Origin: Methylibium sp031393925
GTDB taxonomy: Bacteria; Pseudomonadota; Gammaproteobacteria; Burkholderiales; Burkholderiaceae_C
NCBI RefSeq assembly: GCF_031393925.1
Contig: NZ_JANMWL010000268.1
Span: forward strand, 1 to 5,167
Direction: 5' to 3'
Length of the DNA stretch: 5,167 bases
Below the pieces are notes generated by a model, which was not told the origin of the DNA, did not search any database, and worked only from the letters and a program-made list of their open reading frames with translations. Below, one piece after another: positions 1 through 4,557 of the stretch (within the stretch, counting starts at the first letter, position 1; every line of letters starts with the position of its first letter). The translations under genes and the position numbers were made by a program.

Positions 1-459
1 CGCCACGAAGGCCAGCGCCTGCAAGAGCGAGAGCAGCGCGGTGGCGCACAGCTTGGCAAACAGCAGCCAGGCGCGCGGCAGCGGCGCGGTGAGCAGCAGG
101 CGCATCAGGCCCATCTCGCGGTCGTAGACCATCGAGAGCGAGGACTGCATGCCGTTGAACAGCAGCACCATGCCGACGAGCCCGGGCACGAGGTAGACGT
201 CGTACGAAACGGCGTGGTCGTAAGGTGCTGCCGCACCGAGGCCCGAGACGCTGCGAAAGCCGGCACCGAACACCGCCAGCCACAGCAAAGGCCGTATCAG
301 TGCCGACGCCAGCCGCCCGGTCTGCTGCACGAACTTGAGCAGCTCGCGCTGCACGATCGCCACCAGCGCCTGCAGGGCGTGGGCGATGCCGTGGCGTGCG
401 CCGCCCGCGTCGGCGTGGCGAGCCGAAGGGTCGGTGTCGAGCGCGCGGTGCCGGCTCAA
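1..459 (-). CDS. ABC transporter permease of a PQQ-alcohol-dehydrogenase-type system (partial; C-terminus beyond left edge)
   Basis: This is the inner-membrane subunit of an ABC transporter, partnering the ATPase encoded just upstream. The first 153 residues are visible and the frame is open to base 1. It resembles the ABC-2-type permease family linked to PQQ-dependent alcohol dehydrogenase systems (PedC-like): 'KFVQQTGRL' at 42-50, 'RPLLWLAVFGAGFR' at 56-69, and the strongly family-like stretch 'NGMQSSLSMVYDREMG' at 102-117. Hydrophobic segments lie at about 50-68, 88-103 and 130-153, with more expected beyond the edge. I chose a TTG start at 459-457 because it overlaps the ATPase TGA stop (TTGA) and has GAGGG at 471-467 placed 7 bases upstream. 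This gives a hydrophilic N-terminus of about 30 residues, slightly longer than I expect for the family; a later GTG (for example the codon for residue 33) is possible but lacks such clear support. The substrate is unknown. Confidence 0.85.
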   Translation of the reverse strand, partial: MSRHRALDTDPSARHADAGGARHGIAHALQALVAIVQRELLKFVQQTGRLASALIRPLLWLAVFGAGFRSVSGLGAAAPYDHAVSYDVYLVPGLVGMVLLFNGMQSSLSMVYDREMGLMRLLLTAPLPRAWLLFAKLCATALLSLLQALAFVA

Positions 460-1217
460 TGCGGCGCCCTCGGCGCGCCGCTGGTGCGTGCGATGAAGCC
501 CTGCTCCAGCGTCGTGCCGCCGAGCGCGGCCGTCACGGCGGCGGGCGTGCCGTCGGCCATCAGCTCGCCCTGGTGTAACACCAGCACGCGGTCGGCCGTG
601 GCGGCTTCTTCGACCCAGTGGGTGGCCCACAGCACGCACACGCCGCGCTGGCGCACGTCGTCGTGCAGGGCGGCCAGCAGATCCTGGCGCGACTTGGGGT
701 CCAGGCCCACGGTCGCCTCGTCCATCAGCAGCAGCGCCGGCTGGTGCAGGTTGGCGCGCACCAGCTCGACCTTGCGGCGGTTGCCGCCGGAGAGTTCGCG
801 CGCCTTGCGCGAAAGCTCGGCCTCGATGCCCAGGCGCGCGCAACCGGCCTGGATGCGTTCATGCGCCAGGCGCCGCGGCAGCCCGTGCAGGTCGGCCTGG
901 AACAGCAGGTTGCGCTCGACGCTCAGGTCGAGGTCGAGCGCGCTTTGCTGGAACACCACGCCGATGTGGCGCAGCGCACGCGCTGCATGGTCGCGCAGCG
1001 AATGGCCGGCCACCTCCACCTCGCCGTCGTCGGCCGCGAACAAGCCGGTGAGCACCTGGAACAGCGTGGACTTGCCGGCACCGTTGGGTCCGAGCAGCGC
1101 GGTGAACTGGCCAGCGGCCAGTGCCAGGTCGAGCGACTTGATGGCGGTGCGCGTGCCGTAGCGCTGGGTCAGGCGCCGCACGCTCAGCATCGGCTGCCCG
1201 CCGGTGTCGGCGCGCAT
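456..1217 (-). CDS. ABC transporter ATP-binding protein, PQQ-dependent alcohol dehydrogenase system type
   Basis: This 253-residue protein is a cytoplasmic ATPase that would energise transport with the permease following it. All nucleotide-binding motifs are present: Walker A GPNGAGKST (43-51), Q-loop Gln90 in 'FQQS', signature LSGGN (142-146), Walker B LLLMDE (162-167), D-loop GLDP (171-174) and H-loop His200 in 'WATHWVEE'. The 'LSGGNRRKVEL' and 'TVGLDP' wording matches the ATPases found beside PQQ-dependent alcohol dehydrogenases and pqq genes. The residue after the Walker B Asp-Glu is Ala rather than the usual Pro (DEAT instead of DEPT). The ATG at 1217 shares its A with the pqqE TAA stop (TAATG), implying translational coupling; there is no good ribosome binding site of its own. 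An in-frame ATG at 1190 ('MLSVRRLTQRYG') is the other plausible start and is closer to the usual family N-terminus. The substrate is not known for the family with certainty. Confidence 0.9.
   Translation of the reverse strand: MRADTGGQPMLSVRRLTQRYGTRTAIKSLDLALAAGQFTALLGPNGAGKSTLFQVLTGLFAADDGEVEVAGHSLRDHAARALRHIGVVFQQSALDLDLSVERNLLFQADLHGLPRRLAHERIQAGCARLGIEAELSRKARELSGGNRRKVELVRANLHQPALLLMDEATVGLDPKSRQDLLAALHDDVRQRGVCVLWATHWVEEAATADRVLVLHQGELMADGTPAAVTAALGGTTLEQGFIARTSGAPRAPH
467..471 (-). promoter_or_regulatory. Ribosome binding site deciding the permease TTG start
   Basis: GAGGG on the minus strand inside the ATPase gene, 7 bases before the TTG at 459. It supports translation of the permease from a TTG that overlaps the ATPase stop. 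Confidence 0.65.
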
Positions 1218-2443
1218 TAAACGGGAGCGGTCGCGGTGGTTTGCAGCGCGTCGGGCTCGGCTTCGCCGAGGACGCGCGAGTTGGCGTCGGTGCGGTACCA
1301 GAGGGCGCCGGCCTTGGAGGCGTTGGGCACGAACTTCAGCGGCGCGCTCGTCAGACCCGCAGCGGCCAGGCTGCCGGCGTTGATGGCGTCGTCGATCAGG
1401 TGGCGGTCCGGGCTCTTGGGGCACACCGGGTCGGTGGCCGCGGCGTTGCCGGTCACCAAAAATGCCTGGCAGCGGCAGCCGCCGAAGTCGAGCGTGTGCT
1501 GGTCGCAGTTGATGCAGGTCTCGCTCATCCACGACGTGCCGCGGTACTTGTTGAAGGCGTCGCTGTCGCGCCAGATGTGCGAGATGCCGTGCTCGGTGAC
1601 CTTGGGGAAATCAAGCCCCGGCAGCATGCGCGCGCTGTGGCAGGGCAAGGCCACGCCGTCGGGCGCGATCACCAGGAACACGGCACCCCAGCCGGCCATG
1701 CAGGGCTTGGGCTTGGCGTCGACGTAGTCGGGCGAGACCCACAGGATCTTCATGCGCCCGGCCAGACGCTGGCGATGCGCGTCGACGATGGCTTCGGCGT
1801 CGGCCAGGTCCTCGCGCGTGGGCATGAGCGCGGTGCGGTTGAGCCAGGCCCAGCCGTAGTACTGCGTGTTGGCGAGCTCGAGGAAGTCGGCTCCCATGCG
1901 CTCGGCCATGTCGATGATGCGGCCCACGTGCGGCAGGTTGTAGCGGTGCATCACGCAGTTGAGCACCATCGGGTAGCCCAGGCCCTTGATGATCGCGGCG
2001 ACCTTGTTCTTGTGCTCGAAGGTGCGCGTGGAGGAGAGAAAGTCGTTCAGCTCCTTGGTGGAGTCCTGGAAGCTGAGCTGGATGTGGTCGAGCCCGGCCT
2101 CCTTGAGCGCGCGGGCGCGCTTCTCCGTCAGGCCGATGCCCGAGGTGATGAGGTTGGTGTAGTAGCCCAGGCCGCGGGCCTCGGCGACGAGCTCTTCGAG
2201 GTCGTCGCGCAGCAGCGGCTCGCCGCCGGAAAAGCCCAGTTGCACCGCCCCCATGGCGCGTGCCTCGCGGAACACGCGCTTCCAGTCCTCGGTCGGCAGC
2301 TCCGCCATGTGGTCGGCGTAGTTGGTCGGGTTGGAGCAGAACACGCAGTGCAGCGGGCACCTGTAGGTGAGCTCGGCGAGCAGCCACATCGGCGCGCCGG
2401 GGCCCGTGCGGGGCAGAGGCGCCATGCCCGAGGGCGCGCCCAT
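1217..2443 (-). CDS. pqqE: PqqE, PqqA peptide cyclase (radical SAM/SPASM)
   Basis: PqqE uses S-adenosylmethionine and iron-sulfur clusters to form the carbon-carbon bond between the Glu and Tyr side chains of PqqA, the first committed step to PQQ, acting on PqqA bound to PqqD in the cytoplasm. The 408-residue product has the radical SAM motif CPLHCVFC (Cys29, Cys33, Cys36) and GGEP at 73-76. The C-terminal SPASM domain carries Cys248, Cys268, Cys310, Cys313, Cys323, Cys325 and Cys341 plus Asp319 in 'HTLDFGGCRC', the ligand pattern described for PqqE auxiliary clusters. The frame extends to an ATG at 2488, inside pqqD, but I place the start at 2443: GAGGAAG at 2458-2452 lies 8 bases before that ATG, and the 15 extra residues ('MTLMNASGSSEEVHP') are not family-like. 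The gap to pqqD is 13 bases. The C-terminal tail after about residue 365 is somewhat longer than in well-known homologues. Confidence 0.97.
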   Translation of the reverse strand: MGAPSGMAPLPRTGPGAPMWLLAELTYRCPLHCVFCSNPTNYADHMAELPTEDWKRVFREARAMGAVQLGFSGGEPLLRDDLEELVAEARGLGYYTNLITSGIGLTEKRARALKEAGLDHIQLSFQDSTKELNDFLSSTRTFEHKNKVAAIIKGLGYPMVLNCVMHRYNLPHVGRIIDMAERMGADFLELANTQYYGWAWLNRTALMPTREDLADAEAIVDAHRQRLAGRMKILWVSPDYVDAKPKPCMAGWGAVFLVIAPDGVALPCHSARMLPGLDFPKVTEHGISHIWRDSDAFNKYRGTSWMSETCINCDQHTLDFGGCRCQAFLVTGNAAATDPVCPKSPDRHLIDDAINAGSLAAAGLTSAPLKFVPNASKAGALWYRTDANSRVLGEAEPDALQTTATAPV

Positions 2444-2451
2444 CGGGTGTA

Positions 2452-2458
2452 CTTCCTC
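2452..2458 (-). promoter_or_regulatory. Ribosome binding site deciding the pqqE start
   Basis: GAGGAAG on the minus strand overlaps the pqqD TGA stop and lies 8 bases before the ATG at 2443. It is the strongest ribosome binding site in the window and argues against the longer frame that begins at 2488. Confidence 0.8.
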
Positions 2459-2735
2459 AGACGATCCACTGGCATTCATAAGCGTCACTCAAGAATTCAC
2501 CGACATCGCCGCGCAGGTTGCCTTGGCTGAATGCGCGTTCCAGGTCGGCGGTGATGTCGTTCACGCTGGCCTGGCCGTCGCAGCGTTTGAGGATCTCGCT
2601 GGCCGGGCCGTTGAGCTTGACCAGGCCTTCGGGGTAAAGCAACACCCAGCAGTCCTGCGCCGGTTCGAACTGCAGACGGTACATCGGCGCGAGCTTTGGC
2701 TGCGCCGTGTCGATGACGAGGCCGGTGTTGCTCAA
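2457..2735 (-). CDS. pqqD: PqqD, PqqA-binding peptide chaperone
   Basis: PqqD is a small winged-helix RiPP recognition element protein that binds the PqqA peptide and presents it to PqqE. The 92-residue product has the family core: 'RLQFEPAQDCWVLLYPEG' at 20-37, 'LVKLNGPASEILKRCDG' at 38-54, and a C-terminal helical half ending 'LSDAYECQWIV'. Its length is typical. The start is TTG at 2735-2733, overlapping the pqqC TGA stop as TTGA, with GGAG at 2747-2744 spaced 8 bases away. The longer upstream frame runs through pqqC and is Arg-rich shadow sequence; the internal ATG (residue 18, 'MYRLQFEP') would cut off the N-terminus and has no comparable ribosome binding site. Its position between pqqC and pqqE matches the classic pqqABCDE order. 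Confidence 0.95.
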   Translation of the reverse strand: MSNTGLVIDTAQPKLAPMYRLQFEPAQDCWVLLYPEGLVKLNGPASEILKRCDGQASVNDITADLERAFSQGNLRGDVGEFLSDAYECQWIV

Positions 2736-3487
2736 GGTCTTTTCTCCGTCGCCATGTCGTCGGGGTAGGCGCGCTCGACGGCGTCGAGCAGGCTCCAGAG
2801 CACGTCGAGCTTGAACTGCAGGACGGCGAGCGCGCGCTCTTGCTTGGCGCGCGTGTCGCACCAGCCCTGCGCCACCTCGAGGCCGTGCTCCACGTCGCGC
2901 TGCGCCAGCGGTATGCGGTTGCGAAAATAGGCCAGTCCGCTGGCGTCGATCCAGGGGTAGTGGCTCGGCCAGCCGGCCAGCCGATCAGCATGGATTTTGG
3001 GCGCGAACATTTCGGTGAGCGAGGAGATCACGCCTTCTTGCCAGCAGGAGCGACGCGCGAAGTTGACATAGGCGTCGACCGCGAAGCGCACGCCGGGCTG
3101 CACATGGCGCTGCGACCACAGCTCGTCGCGGGTGAGGCCGGTGGCGATGCCGAGTTGCGTCCACACCTCGATGCCGCCGGCATGGCTGCCCGCAAAGTCG
3201 TCGTGGCCATCGTGGTCCAGCAGCCGCAGCGCCCAACGGCGGCGCGTTTCGCGGTCGTCGCAATTGCTCATCACCGCGGCATCCTTCATCGGGATCGCCT
3301 GCTGGTAGTAAAAGCGGTTGGCGACCCAGCCGCGCACCTGAAAGGGCGCCAGCGCGCCGCTGTTGAGGCGCTGGTTGAAGGCGTGGTGGATGTGATAGCC
3401 GGCCTCCTTGGCGCGCAGGCGCGCCTCGAACTCGGCCGCGGGCCAGGGCAAGGTGCCCGATGCCGCCGTGGGCAGCGCAGCGTTCAC
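2732..3487 (-). CDS. pqqC: PqqC, pyrroloquinoline-quinone synthase
   Basis: PqqC is a cofactorless oxidase that performs the last step, ring closure and oxidation of AHQQ to PQQ with molecular oxygen. The 251-residue all-helical protein contains the family blocks 'GYHIHHAFNQRL', 'GWVANRFYYQ', 'IPMKDAAVMSNC', 'PGVRFAVDAYVNFARRSCWQE', 'FAPKIH' and 'LQFKLDVLW'. Aligned by eye to Klebsiella PqqC, the active-site positions are all kept: Tyr31, His32, Arg58, Tyr61, His92, His166, Arg169, Tyr187, Arg191 and Lys226. The segment after 'DHDG' (91-105) looks a few residues longer than in Klebsiella. The start is GTG at 3487-3485, overlapping the pqqB TGA as GTGA, with GGAG at 3499-3496 spaced 8 bases away. 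The frame continues open upstream through pqqB, but that part is shadow sequence. The enzyme appears functional. Confidence 0.96.
   Translation of the reverse strand: MNAALPTAASGTLPWPAAEFEARLRAKEAGYHIHHAFNQRLNSGALAPFQVRGWVANRFYYQQAIPMKDAAVMSNCDDRETRRRWALRLLDHDGHDDFAGSHAGGIEVWTQLGIATGLTRDELWSQRHVQPGVRFAVDAYVNFARRSCWQEGVISSLTEMFAPKIHADRLAGWPSHYPWIDASGLAYFRNRIPLAQRDVEHGLEVAQGWCDTRAKQERALAVLQFKLDVLWSLLDAVERAYPDDMATEKRP
2744..2747 (-). promoter_or_regulatory. Ribosome binding site deciding the pqqD TTG start
   Basis: GGAG on the minus strand inside the last codons of pqqC, 8 bases before the TTG at 2735. It supports the overlapping TTGA start and a 92-residue PqqD. Confidence 0.7.
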
Positions 3488-4416
3488 AGTGAGATCTCCA
3501 TGCCGTCGTGCGCGACTTCGATGCCGCGGTGCGCGAGTTCGGCGCGCTCGGGCCCGTCGTCGTCGAGGATCGGATTGCTGTTGTTGATGTGGATCAGCAA
3601 CTTGCGCCCGGCGCGCGTGCCGTCGAGTGCGTCCATCATGCCGGGCCGCCCGTCGCTCGAGCACTGCGGCAGATGGCCCATGTCGGCGGCGCGCTTGCTG
3701 CCCAGCCCGGCGGTGATCATCTCGTCGTCGGTCCAGAAGGTGCCGTCCACCAGCAGGCAGTCGGCGCCCTGCATCCACTCGAACTCGCTGGGTCCCACCG
3801 CGGCCAGCCCGGGCGCGTAGCACAGGCGCTTGCCCGAGCGCCGGTCGGTGATCTCGAGCGCGATGTTGTCGCCCACCTTGGGGTCGTGGCGGTGCGGCGA
3901 ATAGGGCGGCGCCTTGCCGGGAATGGCGATGGCGCGAAAGCGCAAGGTCTCGAAGCCGTCGATCACGAACTCGGCCACGCGCTGCTCGCCGGCCACCGGC
4001 AGCATGTGCCACCGCACGCCGCAGTAGTGCTCGAGCACCGACAGGATCGGCAGGCCCGTGGTCAGGTCTTCGAACACGCAGGGCGTCACGTACAGCTCGA
4101 TCGGTGGGCCTTCGCGCAGGCTCAGCAGGCCGGTCGCGTGGTCGACTTGCGCGTCCATCTGCACCACCGCCTTGATGGGGGTGTCGCGCAGCCCGTGCTG
4201 CGGCTGCAGCGCGGGCTGCAGGCGCAGCTGCTGGCCGATGTCGGGCGAGGCGTTGAGCAGCACCCAGCGTTGGCCGTCGGGCGACACGGCAATGGAGCTT
4301 TGCGTGCGCGCCCGGATCAGGCGCGAGCCGTTGCGCGCGGCGGCGCACATGGCGCAATTGCAGTTCCATTGTGGGCAGCCGCCTCCGGCGCCCGAGCCGA
4401 GCACGAGCACCTTCAT
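3484..4416 (-). CDS. pqqB: PqqB, metallo-beta-lactamase-fold hydroxylase of PQQ biosynthesis
   Basis: PqqB has the metallo-beta-lactamase fold and has been reported as an iron-dependent hydroxylase that oxidises the Glu-Tyr-derived PQQ precursor; it was earlier viewed as a PQQ carrier. The 310-residue product begins with the family signature 'MKVLVLGSGAGGGCPQWNC', includes the metal-binding CxCxxC (Cys19, Cys21, Cys24), the active-site block 'QMDAQVDHATGLLSLREG' (86-103, with Asp92 and His93 as probable metal ligands), 'DGTFWTDDEM' (224-233), 'DMGHLP' (245-250) and 'LIHINNSNPILD' (274-285). The start is set at the ATG at 4416; an in-frame ATG four codons earlier (4428) has no ribosome binding site, whereas GGGG at 4426-4423 precedes 4416 by 6 bases, although weakly. 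It follows the degenerate pqqA by 56 bases and overlaps pqqC. Position 14 is Cys where homologues usually have Phe. Confidence 0.96.
   Translation of the reverse strand: MKVLVLGSGAGGGCPQWNCNCAMCAAARNGSRLIRARTQSSIAVSPDGQRWVLLNASPDIGQQLRLQPALQPQHGLRDTPIKAVVQMDAQVDHATGLLSLREGPPIELYVTPCVFEDLTTGLPILSVLEHYCGVRWHMLPVAGEQRVAEFVIDGFETLRFRAIAIPGKAPPYSPHRHDPKVGDNIALEITDRRSGKRLCYAPGLAAVGPSEFEWMQGADCLLVDGTFWTDDEMITAGLGSKRAADMGHLPQCSSDGRPGMMDALDGTRAGRKLLIHINNSNPILDDDGPERAELAHRGIEVAHDGMEISL
3496..3499 (-). promoter_or_regulatory. Ribosome binding site deciding the pqqC GTG start
   Basis: GGAG on the minus strand inside the end of pqqB, 8 bases before the GTG at 3487. It supports the overlapping GTGA start. 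Confidence 0.7.
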
Positions 4417-4472
4417 GACTGACCCCATGCGGCGGACAAGACGAACCTCATCGCTTCACGAACAGCGCAGCG
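4417..4472 (-). other. pqqA-pqqB spacer
   Basis: Fifty-six bases between the pqqA-like stop and the pqqB start. In many pqq operons this spacer carries a partial terminator that lets pqqA be expressed more strongly than pqqB. Here I see no convincing stem followed by a T-run; a short CGCT/AGCG pairing within the first 21 bases (4472-4452) is too weak to call. A weak GGGG (4426-4423) is the only ribosome-binding-like sequence for pqqB. Confidence 0.4.
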
Positions 4473-4540
4473 CTACGCGGCGCGCCGGCCCACCTCGAAA
4501 CCGAAGCGCACGGCTTCGTGCTGCGGTGGTTCCATTGCAT
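4473..4540 (-). pseudogene. pqqA: Degenerate pqqA (PQQ precursor peptide gene), frame-disrupted and lacking the essential Tyr
   Basis: PqqA is a peptide of about 22-24 residues whose Glu and Tyr (ExxxY) become PQQ. At the expected place directly upstream of pqqB, an ATG at 4540 with GGGAG at 4554-4550 starts 'MQWN', resembling the MKW/MQW start of many PqqA peptides. The hallmark 'RFGFEV' lies in a different frame, ending at the TAG at 4475-4473. One additional base near 'TGGAACCACC' (about 4529-4536) would join the two as 'MQWN-PPQHEAV-RFGFEV-GRRAA', 22 residues. Even so, the codon four after the Glu is CGC (Arg, 4484-4482), and no Tyr codon occurs here in any minus-strand frame. Read without repair, the RFGFEV frame could start at ATG 4535 (20 residues) or ATG 4559 (28 residues). 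I infer a decayed pqqA; a base-call error could explain the frame but not the missing Tyr. Confidence 0.65.
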
Positions 4541-4549
4541 GATCGTCGT

Positions 4550-4554
4550 CTCCC
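4550..4554 (-). promoter_or_regulatory. Ribosome binding site of the degenerate pqqA
   Basis: GGGAG on the minus strand, with a 9-base spacer to the ATG at 4540 and 14 bases to the ATG at 4535. The spacing favours the 'MQWN' start, which is not in frame with the RFGFEV core. Confidence 0.55.
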
Positions 4555-4557
4555 GGC

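Noticed and set aside
214..1220. Overlapping plus-strand open frames opposite the ABC ATPase
   Set aside because: The minus-strand ATPase carries all expected motifs; these frames are Arg/Ser- or Gln/Ala-rich without domains.
1218..1532. N-terminal extension of the ATPase frame into pqqE
   Set aside because: The extra 105 residues are Arg-rich shadow of pqqE; the coupled ATG at 1217 fits the family length.
1241..2530. Long plus-strand open frame (429 codons) opposite pqqE
   Set aside because: It mirrors the high-GC codon pattern of pqqE on the other strand, has no family motifs and overlaps a clearly recognised gene throughout.
3508..4422. Long plus-strand open frame opposite pqqB
   Set aside because: It is a shadow of the pqqB reading frame in GC-rich DNA; composition is Val/Ala/Arg/His-rich with no recognisable domain.
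4478..4487. Palindrome CGGCGCGCCG, also present at 471-480 and 2390-2399
   Set aside because: Three copies look striking, but two are explained by Gly-Ala-Pro-type codons in GC-rich coding sequence; I do not call it a repeat family.
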